Below, piece after piece: positions 1 through 7,183 of a stretch of DNA of 15,929 bases. The notes beneath the pieces were generated by a model. It saw only the letters and a list, made by a program, of their open reading frames with translations. It made no database searches and had not been told where the DNA came from. Made by a program: the position numbers and the translations under genes. Numbering within the stretch: the first letter of the stretch is position 1; each line of letters opens with the position of its first letter. Source of the DNA: Collinsella sp. (lineage in GTDB: Bacteria > Actinomycetota > Coriobacteriia > Coriobacteriales > Coriobacteriaceae); contig DXZQ01000034.1 in the NCBI GenBank assembly GCA_019419585.1, positions 1-15,929 on the forward strand. The letters run 5' to 3'.

Positions 1-24
1 CCCGTGGGTTATACCCTAAGAGCA

Positions 25-47
25 AACCACCCTTTTTAAGGGTGGTT
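25..47 (-). terminator. Probable terminator of birA
   Basis: A perfect 10-bp inverted repeat (AACCACCCTT / AAGGGTGGTT) with a 3-nt loop lies about 60 bp beyond the birA stop codon. Read on the minus strand, the stem runs into TTTGCTCTT, a modest U-rich tail. The plus-strand side has a poorer tail, so termination of birA is the more likely role, though a bidirectional terminator for a gene left of the window is possible. A smaller inverted repeat (GGGT-TAT-ACCC, 6-16) adjoins it. Nothing else is seen between the window start and birA. Confidence 0.55.
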
Positions 48-108
48 CTGATTTGCATGATGGGTTTGGATCGCCGGGTAAGGCTGCCGAGCGGCTGGCT
101 GTGGCGAC

Positions 109-885
109 CTACTCACTCAAGGGGCGCAATGACGCTTCCTCAAAATGGAAGGATCGCAAGCCGTCTTCTGTTTCGATGCACGCACGACCAAAGCCATCGA
201 CCGTTTTAAAGATGCCTCGCGCCAGCTCGTCACCGGCAGGGGAGCGGGCGATAACGTGCTTTCCAATCCAATTGAGGTGAGCGACATATTCGCCGTGGAC
301 GGGCGCGAGCGGTCCGGTGTTTTCTTCCATGGCGTTGAGGCGTTCTGCCCAGGCATCTATAGCGTCTATAACTGCGTGATAGACCTCATCGAGGAGCATG
401 TCGACAGCTGGAACGTTCTCGTTAAGGTCCGAGAGACCGATTGCCGGCAGGCCGCCATCGGGCACCTCTTGGGGCGCATAGTTCACATTGACACCAATGC
501 CACAGACGGCGAAAGGTTTGCCTTCGTTATCGCGTGCGGCCTCGACCAGAATGCCGCCGAGTTTGCGTCCACGCGCGACCAGGTCGTTGGGCCATTTGAG
601 GCCAATCTCGTTTGCAAGACCCTGTTTTTCGAGCGCCTCGAGCACCGCTAGGCCGCTGACGGCAGCAAGACCAGAGTACTTCGCAGGATTAACGCATGGA
701 CGCAGGACAATCGAAAGCAATAGGTTGCCGGCGGTTGAATCCCACTTGTGGCCGCGCCGGCCGCGTCCTGCTGTTTGAGCCCGGGCGGCAAGTCCTGTGC
801 CGTGCGGTGCTCCCTGTTTTCCTGCTTCGAGCAGGTCATCGTTGGTCGATCCGGTTACGTCGACTATCGTTAATTTGGTATCCAT
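109..885 (-). CDS. birA: Biotin--[acetyl-CoA-carboxylase] ligase, catalytic-only type
   Basis: This 258-aa cytoplasmic enzyme activates biotin with ATP and attaches it to the biotin carrier protein. The BPL/LplA fold is recognisable from STN (13-15), the biotinyl-AMP loop GRGRRGHKW (40-48), KWPND (97-101) and RKLGGILVE (107-115), in which Lys108 corresponds to the conserved active-site lysine. A small C-terminal domain follows from about residue 205. There is no N-terminal helix-turn-helix domain, so unlike E. coli BirA it should not repress transcription. The start at 885 has TAGGAGGT 10 nt upstream on the minus strand. It is divergent from the fatty-acid operon that contains its expected substrate AccB, which supports the assignment. 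Confidence 0.93.
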   Translation of the reverse strand: MDTKLTIVDVTGSTNDDLLEAGKQGAPHGTGLAARAQTAGRGRRGHKWDSTAGNLLLSIVLRPCVNPAKYSGLAAVSGLAVLEALEKQGLANEIGLKWPNDLVARGRKLGGILVEAARDNEGKPFAVCGIGVNVNYAPQEVPDGGLPAIGLSDLNENVPAVDMLLDEVYHAVIDAIDAWAERLNAMEENTGPLAPVHGEYVAHLNWIGKHVIARSPAGDELARGIFKTVDGFGRACIETEDGLRSFHFEEASLRPLSE

Positions 886-979
886 AACGGTTGCTACCTC
901 CTAAGTTAATAAGGCAATCGCGTAATGGTGTCGAGAGATTGACACAATGTGAAGCCTTTGTCGCATTTGGACAATTTAA

Positions 980-997
980 TGTTAACACGTCAACAAC
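980..997 (+). promoter_or_regulatory. Candidate operator, copy 1 (fabH operon)
   Basis: This 18-bp sequence (TGTTAACACGTCAACAAC) matches the copy at 1028-1045 at 17 of 18 positions. Its first 16 bases are an imperfect palindrome with 6 of 8 pairs complementary, as expected for a dimeric regulator. It lies where the -35 region of the suggested promoter would be. It does not look like the TTAGTACC-type FapR site or the FabT site of Firmicutes. The regulator is not encoded in the window. Confidence 0.55.
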
Positions 998-1010
998 GAC
1001 TAAAATGCGC

Positions 1011-1016
1011 TATCCT
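1011..1016 (+). promoter_or_regulatory. Possible -10 element for the fabH operon
   Basis: TATCCT sits 46 bp upstream of the fabH start codon and between the two 18-bp repeats. A -35 element at normal spacing would fall inside the first repeat, where only weak matches such as GTCAAC are seen. An alternative -10 is TAAAAT at 1001-1006. The core promoter is therefore uncertain. The arrangement, one repeat over -35 and one just after the start of transcription, would suit repression. Confidence 0.3.
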
Positions 1017-1027
1017 CTCTTGGTCGA

Positions 1028-1045
1028 TGTAAACACGTCAACAAC
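1028..1045 (+). promoter_or_regulatory. Candidate operator, copy 2 (fabH operon)
   Basis: This second copy of the 18-bp repeat (TGTAAACACGTCAACAAC) starts 48 bp downstream of the first, in the same orientation. It ends 2 bp before the fabH ribosome binding site AAAGGAGG (1048-1055). The one difference from copy 1 weakens the palindrome to 5 of 8 pairs. A regulator bound here could block early elongation, or the sequence could act in the mRNA next to the ribosome binding site. Confidence 0.55.
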
Positions 1046-1061
1046 TCAAAGGAGGCTAGTG

Positions 1062-2021
1062 ATGGGTTTCACGATTCTTGGAACAGGCTCGGCGCTTCCT
1101 GAGCGCAGTGTTTCCAATAACGAGCTGTCCGAGTTCCTCGATACCTCGGATGAGTGGATTTTTACCCGCACAGGTATCAAGAGCCGCCACGTCTGCACCA
1201 CCGAGTCACTTGACGACCTTGCCGTAGCGGCGAGTGAGCGGGCACTCCAGGTGTCCGGAATCGACGCGAGCCAGCTGGATCTGATCGTCTGCTCGACGAC
1301 AACGGGTGACCACCTTGTTCCCGCTGAGGCGTGTGCCGTTGCTGAGCGGCTAGGCGCGACGTGCCCTGCCTTCGATGTCTCGGCGGCCTGCGCCGGCTTC
1401 GTATTTGCGCTCGATGTCGCCGAGGGCTATATCGCCCGCGGCCGTGCCGAGCGCGTGCTTATCGTTGCTGCCGAGCAGATGACGCGCGCGCTCGACTGGA
1501 CCGACCGCGCCACCTGCGTGCTCTTTGGCGATGGGGCAGGCGCCGCAGTGATTGGGGCTGGGGGAGACAGCCCCCTTGCCGTTGAGCTTTCGACGGCGCC
1601 CGACGTCGAGACGTTGCACGTTCCCGGTCTGGTCGGCACCTCGCCGTTTAAGGCTTCCGCAGATAGCGAGAGCGTGCTGTCCATGAATGGCCGCCGCGTC
1701 TTCAAGTTTGGCGTCAATGCCATCTGCGACACGGTCCAGAAGCTTGCGAGCGATGCGGGCATTTCGGTCGAAGACATCGACCATTTTGTATTCCATCAGG
1801 CTAACGAACGAATCCTGAGTCAGGCGGTCAAGCGCCTCGGCGTTCCAGACGAGCGCGTGGTTCGAACGCTGCGCGAGACCGGCAACATTTCGAGCGCCTG
1901 CATTCCCTTTGCGCTTGACCGGCTGGCAAACGCCGGTGCACTTCACACGGGCGACACCATCGCCTTGGTTGGATTTGGCGCCGGTCTGGATATAGGTGGC
2001 TATCTGCTTCGTTGGAAGTAG
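1062..2021 (+). CDS. fabH: 3-oxoacyl-[acyl-carrier-protein] synthase III (KAS III)
   Basis: FabH starts type II fatty-acid synthesis by condensing an acyl-CoA primer (usually acetyl-CoA, or branched primers) with malonyl-ACP. The 319-aa length is normal for the family. The catalytic triad is complete: Cys110 in SAACAGF, His245 in FHQAN and Asn275 in ETGNISS. The glycine-rich C-terminal strand reads GFGAGLDIGG. The frame is open upstream to 891, but the ATG at 1062 is chosen because AAAGGAGG lies 6 nt before it and the family begins here. The longer start would also run through the promoter region. It is the first gene of the fab/acc operon. Primer preference cannot be read from the sequence. 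Confidence 0.95.
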   Translation: MGFTILGTGSALPERSVSNNELSEFLDTSDEWIFTRTGIKSRHVCTTESLDDLAVAASERALQVSGIDASQLDLIVCSTTTGDHLVPAEACAVAERLGATCPAFDVSAACAGFVFALDVAEGYIARGRAERVLIVAAEQMTRALDWTDRATCVLFGDGAGAAVIGAGGDSPLAVELSTAPDVETLHVPGLVGTSPFKASADSESVLSMNGRRVFKFGVNAICDTVQKLASDAGISVEDIDHFVFHQANERILSQAVKRLGVPDERVVRTLRETGNISSACIPFALDRLANAGALHTGDTIALVGFGAGLDIGGYLLRWK

Positions 2022-2042
2022 TCGCACATAGGAAATAAAAAC

Positions 2043-2052
2043 GCCCTAGGGC
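2043..2052. repeat. 10-bp perfect palindrome before acpP
   Basis: GCCCTAGGGC is fully self-complementary and lies in the 51-bp fabH-acpP spacer, 20 bp before the acpP start codon. As RNA it would form only a very short hairpin. It may mark a protein site or an mRNA processing point, or be chance. Confidence 0.3.
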
Positions 2053-2072
2053 ACAACCAAAGGAGAACTACC

Positions 2073-2309
2073 ATGGCAGATCAGAAGACCTTCGAGCGCG
2101 TTTGCGACGTTATCCGCGAGACCGCCGGCCTTGACGACGTTGAGATGAAGCCCGAGTCCACGCTCGAGGAGATTGGCCTCGACAGCCTGGGCACCGTCGA
2201 GATTCTCGTCGCCGTCGAGGACGAGTTTGGCATCCAGCTCGATACCGAGGAGAACCCCAAGACGGTCGGCGAGTTCGCCGATACGGTTGAGGCGGCATTG
2301 GAGAAGTAG
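2073..2309 (+). CDS. acpP: Acyl carrier protein
   Basis: This 78-aa acidic protein carries growing acyl chains on a 4'-phosphopantetheine arm. The attachment serine is Ser38 in the signature GLDSLGTVE (35-43). Length and the acidic four-helix pattern are standard for ACP. An AAAGGAG ribosome binding site lies 7 nt before the ATG at 2073. It is second in the operon, and only 2 bp separate its stop from fabK. Every other Fab enzyme in this window works on its acyl thioesters. The phosphopantetheinyl transferase needed to activate it is not present here. Confidence 0.97.
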   Translation: MADQKTFERVCDVIRETAGLDDVEMKPESTLEEIGLDSLGTVEILVAVEDEFGIQLDTEENPKTVGEFADTVEAALEK

Positions 2310-2311
2310 AG

Positions 2312-3256
2312 ATGCTCAAGACTCCTCTCTGCGATCTGCTCGGCATCGAGAAGCCCGTGTTCCAGGGCGGTATGGCCTGGATTGCCGATGCGTCGCTGGC
2401 ATCGGCCGTATCCGAGGCAGGCGGCTTAGGGATTATCGCGGCCATGAACGCCGACGCCAACTGGCTGCGCGACCAGATTCACGAGCTGCGCGCCAGGACG
2501 GATAAGCCCTTTGGCGTCAACGTCATGCTCATGAGCCCGTTTGCCGACGAGGTCGCGCAGGTCGTGATTGACGAGCGAGTACCGGTCGTCGTGACGGGCG
2601 CCGGCAATCCCGCCAAGTACATGAAGGCGTGGAACGAGGCGGGCATCAAGGTCATCCCGGTCGTTGCCTCGGTGGCGCTGGCGCGCCTCGTGGCGCGTCG
2701 TGGAGCCACGGCGGTTGTTGCCGAGGGCACCGAATCGGGCGGCCATATTGGCGAGACCTCGACGATGGCACTGGTGCCGCAGGTCGTCGATGCGGTCGAC
2801 ATTCCCGTCGTGGCCGCTGGCGGTATCGCGGATGGCCGCGGGGTGGCGGCCGCCTTTATGCTTGGCGCCGCTGGCGTCCAAGTGGGCACGCGTTTTCTCG
2901 TTGCCGATGAGTGTACCGTCTCCGAGCAATACAAAGAGCTGGTGCTCAAGGCGGGAGACACCTCGACGCGTGCGACCGGTCGCTCGACGGGACATCCGGT
3001 GCGCGCCCTCAAGAGCCCCTTCACCAACGCCTATGCCAAGAGCGAGGGTTCCGGTGCGAGTGCCGAGGAGCTCGGTGCTATGGGAACCGGTGCGCTGCGT
3101 AAGGCCGCCAAGGACGGCAACTACGAAGAGGGTTCGTTTTTGTGTGGACAGATTGCCGGCATGGTCAACGAGCGCCAGAGCGCACGTGAAATCGTTGACG
3201 ACCTGGTCGATGGTGCCGAGCGCGTCCTGAAGGGTGCGTCCGCATGGGTAGCGTAG
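2312..3256 (+). CDS. fabK: Enoyl-[acyl-carrier-protein] reductase II, FMN-dependent
   Basis: FabK carries out the last step of each elongation cycle, reducing trans-2-enoyl-ACP with NAD(P)H through bound FMN. The 314-aa protein is a nitronate-monooxygenase-like TIM barrel. It shows the N-terminal PVFQGGMAWIA, NVMLMSP near 70-76, the catalytic-histidine motif GGHIGE (His145) and the FMN phosphate-binding segment around AAGGIADGRG. It is not a FabI-type short-chain dehydrogenase, and no FabI is seen in the window. A related 2-nitropropane dioxygenase could look similar, but the position between acpP and fabD makes FabK by far the best call. Its last 13 bp overlap fabD. Confidence 0.94.
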   Translation: MLKTPLCDLLGIEKPVFQGGMAWIADASLASAVSEAGGLGIIAAMNADANWLRDQIHELRARTDKPFGVNVMLMSPFADEVAQVVIDERVPVVVTGAGNPAKYMKAWNEAGIKVIPVVASVALARLVARRGATAVVAEGTESGGHIGETSTMALVPQVVDAVDIPVVAAGGIADGRGVAAAFMLGAAGVQVGTRFLVADECTVSEQYKELVLKAGDTSTRATGRSTGHPVRALKSPFTNAYAKSEGSGASAEELGAMGTGALRKAAKDGNYEEGSFLCGQIAGMVNERQSAREIVDDLVDGAERVLKGASAWVA

Positions 3257-4170
3257 CGTTTCTGTTTGCCGGCCAGGGTGCCCAGCATCCTGCGATGGGC
3301 GTCGACCTCATCGAAGCATCGCCGGCGGCTGCTGAGGTGTTTGCAATCGCCGATGAGGTGCGCCCGGGGACCAGTGAGCAGTGCCGGAGCGCCTCCAAGG
3401 AGGAGCTGTCGCAGACCGTGAACACGCAGCCCTGCGTGTTCGTTCATGACCTGGCAGCGGCTGCCGCCCTGCGTGAGCGCAGCGTGGTGCCTGCCGCCTG
3501 TGCGGGATTTTCGCTGGGCGAGGTCGCCGCGCTCACCTTTGCGGGGGCGTTCGATACGCGAGCGGGCTTTGAGCTCGTGTGCGAGCGCGCGGCGCTGATG
3601 GCCGCGGCTGCCGAGCGCCATCCGGGCGGCATGCGCGCCGTCATCAAGCTCGATGCGGTGCAAGTCGAGGGCCTGGCAAAACAGGCCGGCGAGGACTGCT
3701 GGCCAGTCAACTACAACAGTCCGCAGCAGACGGTTGTGGCCGGAGCGCCCGAGGCGCTGCAGGAGCTCGACGTCCTAGTAAAAGAGGCCGGCGGCCGCGC
3801 TATGAAAGTCGCGGTGTCGGGTGCATTTCATAGCCCCTATATGGCAGAGGCGACTGAGGGGCTGGCGACGTATATCCAAGACGGCCACGCGCCGTCTCCG
3901 TTGCTAATTCCGGTCATGTCAAACATGACGGCGGCGCCCTATCCGACGGACCCGCGAGCGGCATCGGATGTCTTGGCCAACCAGGTGAGCCATGCCGTGC
4001 ACTGGGTCGACACGCTGCACGCTCTGCAGGATCAGGGCATCGATACGTTTATTGAGGTCGGACCTGGCAAAACGCTGTCGGGCCTGGTCAAGCGTACGCT
4101 GAGCGACGTTCGCGTGTATTCGTGCGAAACGGCCGAGCAGGTCGCAGCTATTGCCGACGAGCTCGCATAG
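3244..4170 (+). CDS. fabD: Malonyl-CoA:ACP transacylase
   Basis: FabD moves malonyl from CoA to ACP, providing the extender unit for FabH and FabF. The 308-aa protein has the opening motif FAGQGAQ (8-14), the nucleophile Ser90 in GFSLGE (88-93), Arg115 in CERAAL and the partner His196 in GAFHSPYM. The nucleophile motif reads GFSLGE where many family members have GHSLGE. The serine, arginine and second histidine are kept, so activity is expected. The start overlaps the end of fabK by 13 bp with GAAGGG about 9 nt upstream, a pattern typical of translational coupling. Confidence 0.95.
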   Translation: MGSVAFLFAGQGAQHPAMGVDLIEASPAAAEVFAIADEVRPGTSEQCRSASKEELSQTVNTQPCVFVHDLAAAAALRERSVVPAACAGFSLGEVAALTFAGAFDTRAGFELVCERAALMAAAAERHPGGMRAVIKLDAVQVEGLAKQAGEDCWPVNYNSPQQTVVAGAPEALQELDVLVKEAGGRAMKVAVSGAFHSPYMAEATEGLATYIQDGHAPSPLLIPVMSNMTAAPYPTDPRAASDVLANQVSHAVHWVDTLHALQDQGIDTFIEVGPGKTLSGLVKRTLSDVRVYSCETAEQVAAIADELA

Positions 4171-4200
4171 TCCATAGGGCTGTAACCCGAAAGGAATGAC

Positions 4201-4974
4201 ATGGGCAATTTGAACAACGGCACGCTCGAGCGCAACGACTCACGTCGCGTGGCACTGGTCACGGGCGGCTCGCGTGGTATCGGCCGCGCCTGCGCTGTCG
4301 GTCTGGCGGAGGACGGCTTTGATATCGCCGTCGTCTATGCCGGCAGCGTCGATGCGGCGCGCGAGACGTGCGAAGCCTGCGAGGCGGCTGGCGCCGCGGC
4401 ATGCGCGTATCAATGCGACGTGGCCGACCCCGCTGCCGTCAACGCGTGCGTGGAAGCGGTCCTCAACGACTTTGGCTCCATTTGGGCGCTCGTCAACAAC
4501 GCCGGCATCACGCGCGACGGCCTGCTCATGCGTATGGGCGACGATGCCTTCGACCGTGTGCTCGATGTCAATCTTAAAGGAACGTTTAACACGACGCGCG
4601 CGCTCACCAAGACCTTTATGCGCCAGCGTGGCGGTTGCGTCATCAACATGAGCTCGGTCGTGGGCCTGATGGGCAATGCCGGGCAAGCCAACTACGCTGC
4701 CTCCAAGGCAGGCGTCATCGGCCTGACCAAGGCGGTGGCGCGCGAGCTTGCGCCCCGCGGCGTACGAGTCAATGCGGTCGCCCCCGGGTTTGTCGAGACG
4801 GATATGACGGCAAAGCTCTCGGAGAAGGTTCGCGCGGCAGCCGAGGAGCAGATTCCCCTAAAGCGCATGGCGCGCCCCGAGGAAGTGGCCGGCGTGGTGC
4901 GCTTTTTGGCGAGCGATGCGGCTGCCTACATTACGGGCGAGGTCGTACGCGTCGACGGCGGAATGGCGATGTAG
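4201..4974 (+). CDS. fabG: 3-oxoacyl-[acyl-carrier-protein] reductase
   Basis: FabG reduces 3-oxoacyl-ACP to (R)-3-hydroxyacyl-ACP with NADPH. The 257-aa protein is a classical short-chain dehydrogenase: cofactor motif TGGSRGIG (21-28), NNAG (99-102), catalytic Asn124, Ser152, Tyr165 and Lys169 (YAASK), then APGFVETDM and a C-terminal ITGEVVRVDGGMAM. It has about 14 extra residues before the first strand compared with E. coli FabG. No better start is available, and GAAAGGAA lies about 5 nt before this ATG. It follows fabD after 30 bp and precedes fabF. Confidence 0.95.
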   Translation: MGNLNNGTLERNDSRRVALVTGGSRGIGRACAVGLAEDGFDIAVVYAGSVDAARETCEACEAAGAAACAYQCDVADPAAVNACVEAVLNDFGSIWALVNNAGITRDGLLMRMGDDAFDRVLDVNLKGTFNTTRALTKTFMRQRGGCVINMSSVVGLMGNAGQANYAASKAGVIGLTKAVARELAPRGVRVNAVAPGFVETDMTAKLSEKVRAAAEEQIPLKRMARPEEVAGVVRFLASDAAAYITGEVVRVDGGMAM

Positions 4975-5013
4975 AAACCAGGGCCGAAGAACGGCTTGGA
5001 TGAGGAGACCATG

Positions 5014-6261
5014 ATGGAACAGAGAGTTGCAATCACCGGCATCGGTGCCGTATCGCCGCTCGGCAACACGGCGCTTGCCACCTGGGCGGCCATGTGCGCC
5101 GGCACGTGCGGCATCGGCCCGATCACGCACTTCGATACCGATGCGTTTGCCGTCAAGGTGGCGGCCGAGGTCAAGGGCTTTGACGGCAACGAGTACTTTG
5201 GCAAGCGTGATGCAAAGCATCTGGACCCCTGCGTTCAGTTTGCGATGGCGGCTTCGGACGAGGCCATGCACGATGCGGGCTTTGATGTCGAAGGCGCCAT
5301 CGATCGAGAGCGCCTGGGCGTCTACGTGGGCTCGGGTGTGGGCGGCATGCAGACACTCGTCGACAACGTCCACACGATCGCCGATCGGGGGCCTCGTCGC
5401 GCATCGCCTTACATGATCGCGATGATGATTCCCAACATGGCTTCGGGCAACATCGCGATTCGCCATAAGGCAAAGGGCCCGACCCTGCCCGTGGTGACCG
5501 CGTGCGCAACCTCGGCCCATGCGGTGGGCGAGGCGTTCCGCGCCATCAAGCACGGCTATGCCGATGCGATTCTCGCCGGCGGTGCCGAGGCCGCAATTAT
5601 CCCCGATGCCGTTGCGGGCTTTACGTCCTGCCGCGCATTGACCACCAACCCTGATCCCGCGACGGCTTGCCGCCCGTTCGATGCAGACCGCGATGGCTTT
5701 GTGATGGGCGAGGGCGCCTGCGTGCTGGTACTCGAGAGCATGGAGCATGCGCAGGCGCGCGGTGCGCACATTTACGCCGAGGTCGTGGGCTACGGCAACA
5801 CCGATGATGCCTATCACATCACGAGCCCCGATCCCGAGGCTGCTGGCATTGCCCGCGCGATATCGCTGGCGGTGACCGAGGGCGACGTCAAGCCTTCCGA
5901 GGGTCTCTACATCAATGCCCACGGCACATCGACCAAGCTCAACGATTCGTCCGAGACGGCGGGCATTAAGCGTGCGCTCGGCGAGGACGCGGCGCGCGCC
6001 GCGCACGTTTCGTCGACTAAGTCGATGACCGGTCACATGATCGGTGCCACGGGTGCCATCGAGGTCATGGCCTGCGCCATGGCGCTCGAACAGGGCGTGG
6101 TGCCGCCGACCATTAACTACCACACGCCCGATCCCGCCTGCGATCTTGACTACACGCCCAATCGCGCGGTTCGCGCCGACCTTACCTGGGCGCTTTCGAC
6201 CAACCTGGGCTTTGGCGGGCACAACGCCGCCATCGCGCTGCGTAGATATACGAGGAGCTAG
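5014..6261 (+). CDS. fabF: 3-oxoacyl-[acyl-carrier-protein] synthase II (KAS II)
   Basis: FabF elongates acyl-ACP by decarboxylative condensation with malonyl-ACP. With the start at 5014 the protein has 415 residues and begins MEQRVAITGIGAVSPLG, the usual family start. The thiolase-fold triad is Cys164 (VTACATSA), His303 (NAHGTSTKLND) and His341 (SMTGHMIGATG), with Lys336 also kept. The flexible-loop motif reads NLGFGGHN near the C-terminus. An ATG at 5011 and a TTG at 4996 are in frame, but GAGGAG at 5002-5007 is best spaced (6 nt) for 5014. No separate FabB is seen, so this enzyme probably handles all elongation rounds. Confidence 0.95.
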   Translation: MEQRVAITGIGAVSPLGNTALATWAAMCAGTCGIGPITHFDTDAFAVKVAAEVKGFDGNEYFGKRDAKHLDPCVQFAMAASDEAMHDAGFDVEGAIDRERLGVYVGSGVGGMQTLVDNVHTIADRGPRRASPYMIAMMIPNMASGNIAIRHKAKGPTLPVVTACATSAHAVGEAFRAIKHGYADAILAGGAEAAIIPDAVAGFTSCRALTTNPDPATACRPFDADRDGFVMGEGACVLVLESMEHAQARGAHIYAEVVGYGNTDDAYHITSPDPEAAGIARAISLAVTEGDVKPSEGLYINAHGTSTKLNDSSETAGIKRALGEDAARAAHVSSTKSMTGHMIGATGAIEVMACAMALEQGVVPPTINYHTPDPACDLDYTPNRAVRADLTWALSTNLGFGGHNAAIALRRYTRS

Positions 6262-6264
6262 AGC

Positions 6265-6741
6265 ATGGATTCCAAAAGACTTGCCGAGATAGCCGATGTT
6301 ATGGAGGACCGCGGCCTCACGCGCGTACGCGTTGAGGAGCCCGATGGCACCGCGGTCGAACTCGAGCGCGCGAGCGCCGCGCAGCCGGTTGCCGTGCCCA
6401 TGCCTATGCCGGGTGCCGTGACTGCTCCGGCGGTGGCTCCTGTCGCCATGCCTGCCGCCGCACCGGAGCCCGCCGCGCAAGCGCCTGCCGCCGCACCGGA
6501 GCCTAAGGGCACCGAGGTGACCGCTCCCATGGTCGGCGTTTTCTATGCTGCCCCGGCGCCGGGCGACGAGCCGTTTGTGCACGTGGGCTCCAAGGTCAAG
6601 GCCGGTGAGACCCTCTGCATCATCGAGGCCATGAAGGTTCTCAACGAGGTGACGGCCGAGGCAGACGGCGAGGTGCTCGAGATCTGCGTGGCCGACGGCG
6701 ACCTCGTGGAGTTTGGCAGCTGCCTCATGAGGATCGGATAG
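6265..6741 (+). CDS. accB: Biotin carboxyl carrier protein of acetyl-CoA carboxylase
   Basis: AccB carries CO2 on biotin between the AccC and AccDA active sites. The 158-aa protein has a short N-terminal domain (1-36), a flexible Ala/Pro-rich linker (about 38-82) and a C-terminal biotinyl domain with EAMKVLNEV, in which Lys124 is the biotinylation site. Its linker contains an 11-residue tandem duplication, visible as a 20-bp direct repeat at 6451-6470 and 6484-6503. The start lies 3 bp after fabF with GAGGAG upstream. It is the expected substrate of the BirA encoded at the left end of the window. Confidence 0.95.
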   Translation: MDSKRLAEIADVMEDRGLTRVRVEEPDGTAVELERASAAQPVAVPMPMPGAVTAPAVAPVAMPAAAPEPAAQAPAAAPEPKGTEVTAPMVGVFYAAPAPGDEPFVHVGSKVKAGETLCIIEAMKVLNEVTAEADGEVLEICVADGDLVEFGSCLMRIG

Positions 6742-6750
6742 GTGATATCC

Positions 6751-7173
6751 ATGAACAAAGAAGAGCTTAAAGAACTGTTGCCGCATCGCGAGCCGATGCT
6801 TTTGCTCGACGAAGCCGAGCTGGTGGGCGACGAGGCCCACGGCAAGATCACGATTACGGGCGACGAGTACTTTTTGCAGGGGCATTTTCCGGGAAACCCG
6901 GTCGTCCCCGGCGTGATCCAGTGCGAGATGCTCGCCCAGAACTGCTGCGTGCTGCTGATGGGCGATGAGGAGGCACGCGGCGCGACGCCGTTCTACACGA
7001 GTCTGGACAAGGTGCGCTTTAAGCGTCCGGTGCGACCGGGCGACACGGTGGATCTGGTGTGCTCCATCACGCGTGCGCGCGGGCCGTTCCGCTTTGCGAC
7101 GGGTACTGCGAGCGTCAACGGTGAGGTTTGCTGCCGCGCCGATATGTCTTTTGCACTCATGCACGAAAGTTAA
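6751..7173 (+). CDS. fabZ: 3-hydroxyacyl-[acyl-carrier-protein] dehydratase
   Basis: FabZ dehydrates (R)-3-hydroxyacyl-ACP to trans-2-enoyl-ACP. The 140-aa hot-dog-fold protein has LLPHREPMLLLD near the N-terminus and the catalytic signature GHFPGNPVVPGV, with His45 and Glu59. The ATG at 6751 is preferred because AGGTGAT (6740-6746), a 7-base match to the extended anti-Shine-Dalgarno complement, sits 4 nt before it. A GTG at 6742, directly after the accB stop, would add three residues and cannot be excluded. It lies between accB and accC. No FabA or FabM isomerase for unsaturated chains is seen here. Confidence 0.94.
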   Translation: MNKEELKELLPHREPMLLLDEAELVGDEAHGKITITGDEYFLQGHFPGNPVVPGVIQCEMLAQNCCVLLMGDEEARGATPFYTSLDKVRFKRPVRPGDTVDLVCSITRARGPFRFATGTASVNGEVCCRADMSFALMHES

Positions 7174-7183
7174 GGAAGGCTTC

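Noticed and set aside
939..944. TTGACA as the -35 of the fabH promoter
   Set aside because: It is a perfect -35 match, but no -10-like sequence occurs 16-18 bp downstream, and the start site would be far from the repeats.
891..1061. N-terminal extension of FabH by 57 residues
   Set aside because: The extension would translate the operator repeats and candidate promoter and lacks family similarity. A strong ribosome binding site precedes the internal ATG at 1062.
4996..5013. TTG or first ATG as the fabF start
   Set aside because: Both are in frame, but the ribosome binding site GAGGAG (5002-5007) overlaps or is too close to them. The ATG at 5014 fits the family start.
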